The notes under the pieces are model-generated. The model saw only the letters and a list, made by a program, of their open reading frames with translations. It searched no databases and was not told where the DNA came from. A stretch of 64,000 nt of DNA from Maribacter thermophilus. Its GTDB lineage: Bacteria; Bacteroidota; Bacteroidia; Flavobacteriales; Flavobacteriaceae. The position numbers were made by a program, and so were the translations under genes. Where the stretch lies: positions 1,900,985-1,964,984 of the forward strand of contig NZ_LDAS01000001.1 in assembly GCF_001020565.1 (NCBI RefSeq). Direction: 5' to 3'. Positions within the stretch are counted from its first letter, which is position 1; every line of letters begins with the position of its first letter. Positions 17,140 to 24,974 of this stretch are shown here, piece after piece.

Positions 17140-18138
17140 CTATGGTATTTTATCTAACAGAAGACCATCACTTTTGTACAAGGTATTGCTAGAGTCTACG
17201 ATTATTACATCTGTACCGCCCAGCTGGTTTATTAATGACAGACCTTCATCTTTGCCCATGACCATTATGGCCGTCGCCAAAGCATCACATAGTTCTGCAC
17301 TTTTTGAAAAGACGGTCACATTCTGAATGCCCTTCTTAATGGGATAACCTGTTCTAGGATCCAAAATATCTTTATACTTTACCCCGTTTATCTTTATGAA
17401 TTTTTCAGAATTCCCTGTTGTCGCCACCGAAGACTCCAAAAGGGGCAACCAAGTAAATATTCTTTTCTTATTATTTGGGTTGGCAATACCCAACAACCAT
17501 TTTTCACCACTTGCCTTTGTACCCCAAGTCGTAATGTCACCGGATGCATTTATAACCCCTGCTATTACCTGTTTCGAGACCAACAGTTCTTTGGCCTTAT
17601 CTACCGCATATCCTTTTCCTACCGCACCAAAAGAAATTTTCATCCCCTTTTTGTTTAGGTAAACACTATTATTACCAGCGTCTAAAATTATATTGCGATA
17701 CCCCACTTTTGACATGGCCTTGTTAATCTCGTCCTTTGTAGGCATTGATGTCATTGAACCATCAAACTTCCAAACATCGTTCAAAGATGAATATGTAATA
17801 TCAAAAGCCCCATTGGTAATTTCAGAAATTTGTTTACACCTTTCTATAAGCTTAAAAAGCTCTAAACTTACCGAAACCGGTTTTATTCCCGCATTCTTAT
17901 TGATCAATGAGGTTTCAGAATCGGGGTTCCATGAAGATATAAGCTTTTCTATTCTTCCAATCTCACCTGCGGCTTCTTGAATATTTATATATCCTAGATC
18001 TTCGTTCTCGGAAACGACGGTAATTTCAATTGACCCGCCCATTAATGACACTGACTGTTTTACGGTCAAGTAATTCTTCTCTTGCCCAAAGACACAGAAT
18101 GTCCAGAATATAAAAAATGTAACTAATTGTCGTTTCAC
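17140..18138 (-). CDS. apbE: FAD:protein FMN transferase ApbE
   Basis: ApbE covalently attaches FMN to a Thr/Ser of exported or membrane flavoproteins. The 332-residue protein has a signal peptide (residues 1-18, FWTFCVFGQ). Its core motifs are SLMGGSIEITV, ISFGAVGKGYAVDKAKELL near 170, NASGDITTWG near 197 and ILDPRTGYPI near 265, followed by the metal-binding SAELCDALATAIMV. The start is GTG, and its last two bases are shared with the stop (TGA) of a 41-codon gene upstream, so translation is probably coupled. No flavinylation target with an obvious D-x-x-x-A-T site is seen nearby. Confidence 0.93.
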   Translation of the reverse strand: MKRQLVTFFIFWTFCVFGQEKNYLTVKQSVSLMGGSIEITVVSENEDLGYINIQEAAGEIGRIEKLISSWNPDSETSLINKNAGIKPVSVSLELFKLIERCKQISEITNGAFDITYSSLNDVWKFDGSMTSMPTKDEINKAMSKVGYRNIILDAGNNSVYLNKKGMKISFGAVGKGYAVDKAKELLVSKQVIAGVINASGDITTWGTKASGEKWLLGIANPNNKKRIFTWLPLLESSVATTGNSEKFIKINGVKYKDILDPRTGYPIKKGIQNVTVFSKSAELCDALATAIMVMGKDEGLSLINQLGGTDVIIVDSSNTLYKSDGLLLDKIP

Positions 18139-18260
18139 TTACCCATATTTAAAAGTGAAACATTCTGCCCAAGTACAACCATGGTGGCATACATGATACC
18201 CCAAGCACTTAAGCCCATAAAATCAACAGCATTATTACAGTAAAGAAACTTTTGTTTCAA
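18135..18260 (-). CDS. Small membrane protein between Rieske and apbE genes
   Basis: A 41-codon frame opens with TTG at 18260 (an ATG at 18218 would give 27 residues) and ends in TGA at 18135, overlapping the apbE GTG. It starts 30 bases after the Rieske stop. A basic N-terminus (KQKFLYCNN) leads into one hydrophobic helix (MGLSAWGIMYATMVVLG) with a short tail. The tight fit between neighbours and the helix followed by an overlapping start argue that it is real. It could be a membrane subunit working with the Rieske protein. Nothing identifies its function. Confidence 0.5.
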   Translation of the reverse strand: MKQKFLYCNNAVDFMGLSAWGIMYATMVVLGQNVSLLNMGK

Positions 18261-18290
18261 GGTTTTTAGATTTGGGAACTAAAATCATGG

Positions 18291-18734
18291 TTATTCGAAT
18301 ACACGGAGAATATCGCCCTCCAGCTCTGTCTGATAAATTTTTAACGGTTTCGGCGTTTTACTGTCCACTTGGTTCAGGTTACTACCATCTTGAGCGAACC
18401 GTGAACCATGAACATCACAATAAAAGAATCCGCCATCTTGATCTACAAACCTAACTTCATCATAGCTTTCATGGCTACAAACCTGACTTGCGGCTACAAA
18501 ATTACCTTCCAAGTTTCTTACCACTACCACCAAATTCTTTAAAATAAACCCGCCATTTTCAGCTAAATTAGCTGCCTCGGGCGAAGTTAGGTCTATTGTA
18601 AAATCCACACCTGTGGGCTCTTCGACAATATCACCTTCTACCCCATCATCTTTTGAACAACTCCCCAAACAAGGAAAAGTTACGGCAAAAGCGGCACCGG
18701 CACCGAGACTTTTTAAAAACTGTTTTCTTTCCAT
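18291..18734 (-). CDS. Rieske 2Fe-2S lipoprotein
   Basis: The 147-residue protein has an RKQFLK motif near the N-terminus that recalls a Tat signal with Arg-Lys instead of Arg-Arg. A lipobox LGSC follows, with Cys26. The Rieske centre ligands are Cys86-x-His88 and Cys106-x-x-His109. The second disulfide cysteines of bc1-type Rieske proteins are absent, as in Rieske ferredoxins. It heads an operon with a small membrane protein and apbE, which suggests an envelope electron-transfer unit. The electron donor and acceptor are unknown. Confidence 0.85.
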   Translation of the reverse strand: MERKQFLKSLGAGAAFAVTFPCLGSCSKDDGVEGDIVEEPTGVDFTIDLTSPEAANLAENGGFILKNLVVVVRNLEGNFVAASQVCSHESYDEVRFVDQDGGFFYCDVHGSRFAQDGSNLNQVDSKTPKPLKIYQTELEGDILRVFE

Positions 18735-18790
18735 AGCAAGACATCGATATTTATAATAAAAGAACGCAGTTATCGGGCAATTCGTATACC

Positions 18791-19969
18791 CTAATATTCA
18801 AAGATTCCGTATTCGCTTTCTATGGTCAGCTTTTTTGCCGGGGACGCTTCTACTTTTCCAATTATTTTGGCCTCTACGCCGAAGCTATTGGCTATAGATA
18901 TTAAATCTTGGGCAGTATCTTGGTTGGTATAGATTTCTAGACGATGGCCGCAATTAAAAACTTGATACATTTCTTTCCAATCCGTACCAGATTGTTCTTG
19001 AATTAATTTAAACAAAGGCGGCACCTCAAAAAGGTTATTTTTAATAATATGCACCCCGTCTACAAAATGAAGAATTTTTGTCTGTGCACCACCACTACAA
19101 TGAACCATACCATGAATATCTTTTTTGTCGTATTTTGACAAAATCTTTTTTACGATAGGCGCATACGTTCTAGTAGGTGATAACACCAGCTTACCGGCAT
19201 TCAATGGCGAACCTTCGACCGTGTCGGTTAATTTTACATTACCCGAATACACCAATTCTGCCGGCACTTCGGCATCGTAGCTCTCCGGATACTTTTCGGC
19301 CAGATATTTGGCAAAAACATCATGCCGGGCAGATGTAAGTCCATTACTGCCCATACCACCATTATACTCACTTTCGTAATCCGCTTGGCCATAAGAAGCA
19401 AACCCTACGATCACATCTCCTTCTCCAATATTTGCGTTATCTATTACATCTTCCCTTTTTAGTCTAGCGGTTACCGTAGAATCTACAATTATTGTTCTTA
19501 CCAAGTCTCCAACATCGGCAGTTTCACCACCGGTAGACTTTATGGTGATACCATAAGCTTCCAACTCTTTAATAAGTTCTTCGGAACCATTAATGATTGC
19601 CGACAAAACCTCTCCTGGAATTTTGTTTTTATTTCGACCTATAGTAGATGAAAGCATAATATTGTCCGTAGCGCCTACGCAAATCAGGTCATCAATATTC
19701 ATGATCAATGCATCTTGGGCAATGCCTTTCCAAACCGATAAATCACCAGTTTCTTTCCAGTACATATACGCAAGTGATGATTTGGTACCTGCGCCATCGG
19801 CATGCATTACCAAACAATAGTCCTCGTCACCTGTTAAATAATCTGGGACAATCTTACAAAAAGCCTTCGGAAACAGACCTTTATCTATATTCTTAATGGC
19901 ATTGTGCACATCTTCTTTTGAGGCCGAGACGCCTCGCTGGTTATATCTTTCGCTATGGGATGAGGACAT
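18791..19969 (-). CDS. purM: Phosphoribosylformylglycinamidine cyclo-ligase (AIR synthase), long form
   Basis: PurM closes the imidazole ring in purine synthesis (FGAM + ATP to AIR). This copy is 392 residues, longer than the usual 330-350. Family signs are RYNQRGVSASKEDV at the start, HADGAGTKSSLAY near residue 55, DALIMNIDDLICVGA near 87, STGGETADVGDLV near 147 and VHCSGGAQTKIL near 290. The extra length and divergent centre are usual in the Bacteroidota form, which databases often call 'AIR synthase related'. It starts at an ATG at 19969 and lies 56 bases upstream of the Rieske operon. Confidence 0.88.
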   Translation of the reverse strand: MSSSHSERYNQRGVSASKEDVHNAIKNIDKGLFPKAFCKIVPDYLTGDEDYCLVMHADGAGTKSSLAYMYWKETGDLSVWKGIAQDALIMNIDDLICVGATDNIMLSSTIGRNKNKIPGEVLSAIINGSEELIKELEAYGITIKSTGGETADVGDLVRTIIVDSTVTARLKREDVIDNANIGEGDVIVGFASYGQADYESEYNGGMGSNGLTSARHDVFAKYLAEKYPESYDAEVPAELVYSGNVKLTDTVEGSPLNAGKLVLSPTRTYAPIVKKILSKYDKKDIHGMVHCSGGAQTKILHFVDGVHIIKNNLFEVPPLFKLIQEQSGTDWKEMYQVFNCGHRLEIYTNQDTAQDLISIANSFGVEAKIIGKVEASPAKKLTIESEYGIFEY

Positions 19970-20053
19970 AAATTGGTATTTGTGGCAAAAATATGGTAAT
20001 TGTACGAAACTCCAAGCCCAAAGCTACCTTAGGGCAAAAAAGTCCGTCCCTCT

Positions 20054-22240
20054 TTATTTGATGAAAAGAAGCTCGCTATATTTTGTAAGTGGCCATAACT
20101 TATCTTCCACCAATTTTTCTAGTTTATCTGAATACTTTCTAATTTCGTCGAAATAAGGTTTAACATTATTACAGTAAGCCATAGCCTTTTTTTCTGTATC
20201 GGTTATTGCATTGGCCTTTTTCTGGGCATCTGTCAGAGCATCGGTCATTTTTTTCAATGCTGTCAAATGCTCTCCTATCTCCTCTATCATTGCCAACTGT
20301 ATAACCGTAAAATTCTTATGCGCCGCACCATATATTTCTTTTAGGCCGGTAACATTTTTTATCAACTTGTTCTGATACGCTATCGCCGCCGGAACCACAC
20401 TGTTATACACTAGTTCTGCATACATTCTACCTTCGATCTGTAGATTCATGACATAGGTCTCTAGCTCCACTTCCTTTCTTGCCATCAACTCCACTTCGCT
20501 CATCACCTTCATAGACTTAAAGAGATTGATGCTATCACTTGAAGACAATACCTTTAAAGCGTCGGGGGTGTTCCTGTTATGGCTCAACTTTCTTTTTAGC
20601 GCTTCATTTTCCCATTCTTTGCTATATCCGTCACCATCGAACCTAATTCTCTTAGAGGTTTTGATATACTCTCGCAATACATTAAAAATGGCTTCATCCT
20701 TTTTCAGTCCCTTTTTATCTATCAACACATCTACCTCCTTCTTAAAATCCTTTAACTGCTTTGCTACAATTGTATTAAGAACGGTCATAGGCTTGGCGCA
20801 ATTGGTCTTAGAGCCGACCCCTCTCATCTCAAACTTATTACCGGTAAATGCGAAAGGAGAAGTACGGTTACGATCGGTGTTGTCCAAAAGAATTTCTGGG
20901 ATTTTACCCACTACGTTCAACTTCAATTCTGTCTTTTCCTCAGGTGACAGTTTACCCTTGGAAACACCCTCCAATTCATCAAGTACATTGCTAAGTTGCG
21001 TACCTATGAAAATTGACAGAATTGCAGGTGGAGCTTCATTGGCCCCTAACCTATGGTCATTACCCGCAGAGGCAATGGAGGACCTTAACAACTCTTCGTA
21101 CGTATCAACCGCCTTTATGGTATTCACAAAAAAGGTAAGAAACTGCAGGTTCTTCATAGGTGTAGAACCAGGGCTCAACAGATTAACCCCTGTGTCTGTA
21201 GATAATGACCAGTTATTGTGCTTGCCCGAACCGTTGACCCCTAAAAAGGGCTTTTCGTGAAAAAGTACTTTTAAATGATGGCGGTCTGCAATTTTGTCCA
21301 TTACATCCATCAATAAAAGATTATGGTCTACCGCAAGGTTTGCCTCTTCAAATACAGGGGCCAACTCAAATTGGTTCGGAGCCACTTCGTTATGCCTAGT
21401 TTTAACGGGAATACCCAATTTTGTACACTCCTTTTCTAAATCACTCATAAAACTGAGTACTCGTCTTGGAATCACACCAAAATAGTGATCATCCAATTGC
21501 TGTCCCTTTGCAGCGGCCTCGCCCAACAAGGTTCTACCGGTTAAAATAATATCAGGACGCGAATGCGCCAATGCCTTATCGACCAAAAAATATTCTTGCT
21601 CCCACCCCAAGGTCGCGTTTACCTTGGCAACGTTTTTATCAAAATATTTTGCAACGTTGGTAGCCGCTTCATCTATAGCGCTCAACGCCCTTAACAATGG
21701 TGCTTTGTTATCTAACGCCTCCCCTGTGTACGAAACAAATATGGTAGGTATACATAATGTTGTACCATATATAAAAGCCGGTGAAGTAGGGTCCCAAGCG
21801 GTATACCCCCTAGCTTCAAACGTGTTTCTGATACCACCGTTAGGAAAACTGGAAGCATCGGGCTCTTGTTGCACCAACTGTCCTCCCCCAAATTTTTCTA
21901 ATGCTATACCATCAACGGTAAGATCAAAAAATGCATCGTGCTTCTCTGCCGTAGTACCCGTTAATGGCTGAAACCAATGGGTATAGTGGGTAGCCCCCAT
22001 TGATATGGCCCATCCTTTTATTGCCTCCGCTACTTGATCCGCTATTTTACGATCGATCTTAGATCCTGAGAAAACTGCCCCTTTTAAACTCTCATAGGCG
22101 TCTTTGGTTAAATATTGAAGCATTTTTGCTTCGTTAAAAACGTTGACGCCAAAAATTTCTGAACGCCTTCCTTTTTCCTCTACAGAAATAGTTTCTCTCT
22201 GAAAACTTTGAGCAATTGCATCAAATCTGGGTATGGACAT
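20054..22240 (-). CDS. glnN: Glutamine synthetase type III
   Basis: GSIII is a large dodecameric enzyme making glutamine from glutamate, ammonia and ATP. At 728 residues from the ATG at 22240 it has the family length, and starts as MSIPRFDAIAQSF. The N-terminal GSIII domain is followed by the catalytic core: LGWEQEYFLVD near 225, KTRHNEVAPNQFE near 300, HEKPFLGVNGSGKHNNWS near 345 and NRTSPFAFTGNKFEMRGVGS near 500. A helical tail ends the protein. It is transcribed away from a second, unrelated glutamine synthetase. Confidence 0.95.
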   Translation of the reverse strand: MSIPRFDAIAQSFQRETISVEEKGRRSEIFGVNVFNEAKMLQYLTKDAYESLKGAVFSGSKIDRKIADQVAEAIKGWAISMGATHYTHWFQPLTGTTAEKHDAFFDLTVDGIALEKFGGGQLVQQEPDASSFPNGGIRNTFEARGYTAWDPTSPAFIYGTTLCIPTIFVSYTGEALDNKAPLLRALSAIDEAATNVAKYFDKNVAKVNATLGWEQEYFLVDKALAHSRPDIILTGRTLLGEAAAKGQQLDDHYFGVIPRRVLSFMSDLEKECTKLGIPVKTRHNEVAPNQFELAPVFEEANLAVDHNLLLMDVMDKIADRHHLKVLFHEKPFLGVNGSGKHNNWSLSTDTGVNLLSPGSTPMKNLQFLTFFVNTIKAVDTYEELLRSSIASAGNDHRLGANEAPPAILSIFIGTQLSNVLDELEGVSKGKLSPEEKTELKLNVVGKIPEILLDNTDRNRTSPFAFTGNKFEMRGVGSKTNCAKPMTVLNTIVAKQLKDFKKEVDVLIDKKGLKKDEAIFNVLREYIKTSKRIRFDGDGYSKEWENEALKRKLSHNRNTPDALKVLSSSDSINLFKSMKVMSEVELMARKEVELETYVMNLQIEGRMYAELVYNSVVPAAIAYQNKLIKNVTGLKEIYGAAHKNFTVIQLAMIEEIGEHLTALKKMTDALTDAQKKANAITDTEKKAMAYCNNVKPYFDEIRKYSDKLEKLVEDKLWPLTKYSELLFIK

Positions 22241-22263
22241 AGTATTTTGTATTATTAATTTGT

Positions 22264-22271
22264 CAAAATTA
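22264..22271 (-). promoter_or_regulatory. Candidate glnN -7 box
   Basis: On the minus strand TAATTTTG lies 24 bases before the glnN ATG, with a TTG 22 bases further upstream, within the accepted spacing. A second TAnnTTTG match (TATTTTTG) overlaps the spacer. Confidence 0.5.
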
Positions 22272-22298
22272 CGTTGCAAAAATAAATATTTGACAAAA

Positions 22299-22365
22299 TA
22301 CCCACTAAAAAATGGGGGTAAAACACAATTATTACATTTTTTAGTGATTTACCCCCTAAAAAATG
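22299..22365. promoter_or_regulatory. Repeated operator-like elements between glnN and glnA
   Basis: The 10-mer CTAAAAAATG occurs at 22305-22314 (+), 22335-22344 (-) and 22356-22365 (+). The last two form a perfect inverted repeat with an 11-base spacer. The first copy is inside the palindrome ACCCACTAAAAAATGGGGGT (22300-22319), and the third follows ACCCC. They lie between the two divergent promoters and resemble the palindromes upstream of the PII gene. Confidence 0.6.
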
Positions 22366-22386
22366 AATATAATACCACAAAAAAGG

Positions 22387-22394
22387 TATTTTTG
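22387..22394 (+). promoter_or_regulatory. Candidate glnA -7 box TATTTTTG
   Basis: An exact TAnnTTTG match lies 36 bases before the glnA ATG. No TTG lies at -33; instead the third CTAAAAAATG element is 21 bases upstream, compatible with control by a bound regulator. Confidence 0.45.
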
Positions 22395-22430
22395 TTTGTC
22401 ATTTTTTCATTTAAACATAACGATCACATT

Positions 22431-23447
22431 ATGAGCAAAACAAAATTAGAATACATCTGGTTAGATGGATATTACCCAACCCAAAACATGAGGAGTAAAA
22501 CCAAAGTGGTGAACGACTTTGGCGGAAAATTAGAAGACTGTCCCATGTGGTCTTTTGATGGCAGTTCCACAAGACAAGCCGAAGGTGGTTCTTCTGACTG
22601 TATATTAAAGCCTGTTGCATTGTTCCCAGATCCAGCAAGAAAAAACGGTTACTTGGTAATGACCGAAGTTCTTAATGCGGACGGAACACCACATGTATCT
22701 AATGGTAGAGCTACGATCGATGATGACGATAACGATTTCTGGTTCGGTTTTGAACAAGAATATTTTATAATGGATAGCGCTACAGAACTTCCTTTGGGTT
22801 TTCCAAGAGGTGGTTACCCAGCTCCACAGGGAATGTACTATTGTTCTGTTGGCGGAAAAAATACACACGGAAGACATATTGTTGAAGAGCACGCAGATCT
22901 TTGTATAGCGGCCGGTATCAATTTTGAAGGAATAAACCAAGAAGTTGCCTGTGGACAATGGGAATTCCAGTTGTTCGCCAAAGGTGCTAAATTAGCCGGA
23001 GACGAGTTGTGGGTTGCACGATATCTATTGGATAGATTAACAGAATCTTATGGTTACTACATTGAGTACCACCCAAAACCACTAGGTAAGGATATGGACT
23101 GGAACGGATCTGGAATGCACGCCAACTTCTCTAACTCTACGTTAAGAACTTGTGGAGACCGTGCTGTATACGAGAAAATTTGCGAAGCTTTTAGACCAGT
23201 TGTCAAAGAACACATCGAGGTTTACGGTGAGTTTAACGACCAACGTTTGACCGGACTTCACGAAACTGCGGCCATAACGGACTTTAGCTACGGAATATCT
23301 GACCGTGGAGCTTCTATTCGTATTCCTATCGCAACTGTTGAAAGCGGTTGGAAAGGATGGTTGGAAGACAGAAGACCAGCTTCAAATGGAGACCCATATA
23401 AAATTGCAGGTAGAATTGTTAAGACAGTTAAATCTGCAAACATATAG
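22431..23447 (+). CDS. glnA: Glutamine synthetase, short GSII-like form
   Basis: The 338-residue enzyme is much shorter than bacterial GSI (about 470) and resembles eukaryote-type GSII. It begins MSKTKLEYIWLDGY, with the beta-grasp domain holding WSFDGSSTRQAEG and LKPVALFPDPARK. The catalytic domain has FGFEQEYFIMD, the binding loop NGSGMHANFS and GASIRIPI near the end. The frame stays open upstream, but the ATG at 22431 gives the family N-terminus and follows the -7 box. It is head to head with glnN and has its own terminator. Confidence 0.93.
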   Translation: MSKTKLEYIWLDGYYPTQNMRSKTKVVNDFGGKLEDCPMWSFDGSSTRQAEGGSSDCILKPVALFPDPARKNGYLVMTEVLNADGTPHVSNGRATIDDDDNDFWFGFEQEYFIMDSATELPLGFPRGGYPAPQGMYYCSVGGKNTHGRHIVEEHADLCIAAGINFEGINQEVACGQWEFQLFAKGAKLAGDELWVARYLLDRLTESYGYYIEYHPKPLGKDMDWNGSGMHANFSNSTLRTCGDRAVYEKICEAFRPVVKEHIEVYGEFNDQRLTGLHETAAITDFSYGISDRGASIRIPIATVESGWKGWLEDRRPASNGDPYKIAGRIVKTVKSANI

Positions 23448-23470
23448 TTTTAATTAATTGTTGATAATAA

Positions 23471-23504
23471 AAAGCACCTTGGAGTTTCCAAGGTGCTTTT
23501 TTTT
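23471..23504 (+). terminator. glnA terminator
   Basis: A 12-bp stem (AAAGCACCTTGG/CCAAGGTGCTTT) with a 5-base loop and a T-run, 24 bases after the glnA stop. Confidence 0.9.
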
Positions 23505-23524
23505 ATACCCAAATATTCATTTAA

Positions 23525-24463
23525 CTAACCAATAGTGCTATATACAAAGCCCAAATAAATACCTATAAGTAACAAACCATCTCGCCACCCCAAACGAAGG
23601 CCTTTTGGAAAAAAGACCAAAGGTAGAATAAGAAAAGAAATTCCGAGCATCCAAAAAATATCACTGGACAACAAACCTTGATCTACTACTTTTATAGGGG
23701 TTATTATAGAGGTAATGCCCAAAACGGCCAATAGATTAAAAATGTTGGATCCTATCAAATTACCCAAAGAGATAGCCTTTTCCTTCTTTATAACGGCAAT
23801 CACAGAGGCCGCCAGCTCAGGTATACTGGTACCGACCGATACTATGGTAATGGCAATTACTCGTTCGCTTACACCAAAAGCCGTAGCAAGGCCCACCGCG
23901 CCATTTATCAATAATTCTGAACCTCCCCATAACGAAACACCTCCCAATCCAAGAAAAAGTACCGTTTTATAGGTAGGTAACATTACATCCGGCTCATCTT
24001 CAAGATCTATAACAGCCGGCTTCTGAAAACGAAGTAGGTATACCAAGAACAGAAAAAGAAAAGCGACCATTACAATACCTTCATACTTTGCCAGAACGCC
24101 ATCAAAATATATAAAGAAAAAGAAAAGCACAGAAGCCAACATCATCACAGGCCAATCTGTAGTATAAAAACTTCTACTTACATTAATAGGACTTAAAAGT
24201 ATGGTAACCGCCAAGACGAGTCCTAAATTAGCAATATTAGACCCTACCACATTACCCAGGGCCAAATCGGGAAAACCATCTAGGGCCGCATTTACACTTA
24301 CAATTAACTCTGGTGCCGAAGTTGCAAAAGACACCACGGTCATACCCACTACAATTTTTGGTATACTCAATTTTAACGATAGATCTACCGCCGATTTCAG
24401 CAACCAGTTACCACCTGCTATCAGCAATACCAAACCGGCCACTACAAAAAGAAAATTATGCAT
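23525..24463 (-). CDS. Calcium/sodium antiporter, CaCA family
   Basis: The 312-residue inner-membrane protein has about ten hydrophobic helices in two inverted repeats. Each repeat carries an alpha motif: ATSAPELIVSVNAAL...GNVVGSNIANLGL in the first half and GTSIPELAASVIAVIKKEK...GNLIGSNIFNLLAV in the second. This is the YrbG/CaCA arrangement, exchanging Ca2+ or a similar cation for Na+ or H+. The frame extends upstream, but the ATG at 24463 starts right at helix 1 (MHNFLFVVAGLVLL). Confidence 0.92.
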   Translation of the reverse strand: MHNFLFVVAGLVLLIAGGNWLLKSAVDLSLKLSIPKIVVGMTVVSFATSAPELIVSVNAALDGFPDLALGNVVGSNIANLGLVLAVTILLSPINVSRSFYTTDWPVMMLASVLFFFFIYFDGVLAKYEGIVMVAFLFLFLVYLLRFQKPAVIDLEDEPDVMLPTYKTVLFLGLGGVSLWGGSELLINGAVGLATAFGVSERVIAITIVSVGTSIPELAASVIAVIKKEKAISLGNLIGSNIFNLLAVLGITSIITPIKVVDQGLLSSDIFWMLGISFLILPLVFFPKGLRLGWRDGLLLIGIYLGFVYSTIG

Positions 24464-24532
24464 AACAATTATTTGATTACAAATATAACGGAACAGTCTT
24501 GGTTTATCTCTTCTACAAAAAAAAGCATTCAC

Positions 24533-24588
24533 AACTAAAAAAGTAGTTAAATAACTATTTTAATAGTTGTATAACTAAAAAAATAGTT
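24533..24588. promoter_or_regulatory. Three tandem 16-bp BlaI-type operators
   Basis: AACTA-N6-TAGTT or a close form occurs three times: 24533-24548 (AACTAAAAAAGTAGTT), 24553-24568 (AACTATTTTAATAGTT) and 24573-24588 (AACTAAAAAAATAGTT). They start exactly 20 bases apart. They run across the -33 element and up to the -7 box of the following BlaI-family gene, an ideal layout for autorepression. Confidence 0.75.
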
Positions 24589-24596
24589 TAATTTTG
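24567..24596 (+). promoter_or_regulatory. Promoter of the blaI/M56 operon
   Basis: TTG (24567-24569), 19 bases, TAATTTTG (24589-24596): an exact match to the Bacteroidota consensus. The TTG is shared with the end of the second operator. Confidence 0.75.
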
Positions 24597-24614
24597 AGAA
24601 AACATTTTTCAACA

Positions 24615-24974
24615 ATGCAGAAATTAACAAACAAGGAAGAAGAGGTAATGAAAATACTCTGGCGCTTAAAAAAGGCCTTTGTAAAGGAAATAATGTCAGA
24701 GATAGAAGGTGAAAAACCACACTACAACACACTTTCTACCATTGTAAGAAATTTAGAGGACAAAAATTATGTGGCTCATGAAGCCTTTGGCAAAACCCAT
24801 AGATACTACCCCATAATTTCTAAAGAGAGTTATCGTAAAAAATTCGTGAACGCTAGTATAGTGGATTATTTTGACAACTCATACAAAAACTTGGTATCGT
24901 TCTTTGCTAAGGAGGAAAAAATATCGATTGAAGAACTTCAAGAAATAATAGAGCTAATCGAAAAACGTAAATAA
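24615..24974 (+). CDS. BlaI/MecI-family transcriptional repressor
   Basis: The 119-residue protein starts at the ATG at 24615 (MQKLTNKEEEVMKILW), which aligns with the family N-terminus. The winged helix-turn-helix covers about residues 5-75, with AFVKEIMSEI and HYNTLSTIVRNLEDKNYVAH, followed by a helical dimerisation tail. Such repressors are cleaved or released when a partner M56 protease senses a signal. The partner gene begins at the very next base after the stop. Three matching operators cover the promoter, so autoregulation is likely. Confidence 0.92.
   Translation: MQKLTNKEEEVMKILWRLKKAFVKEIMSEIEGEKPHYNTLSTIVRNLEDKNYVAHEAFGKTHRYYPIISKESYRKKFVNASIVDYFDNSYKNLVSFFAKEEKISIEELQEIIELIEKRK

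Noticed and set aside
20526-21260. Long open frame (244 codons) on the plus strand
   Set aside because: It is antisense to the glnN catalytic core, has no family features, and reflects codon use of the real gene.
22233-22430. N-terminal extension of glnA
   Set aside because: The open frame runs through the promoter and operator elements; family N-terminus begins at 22431.
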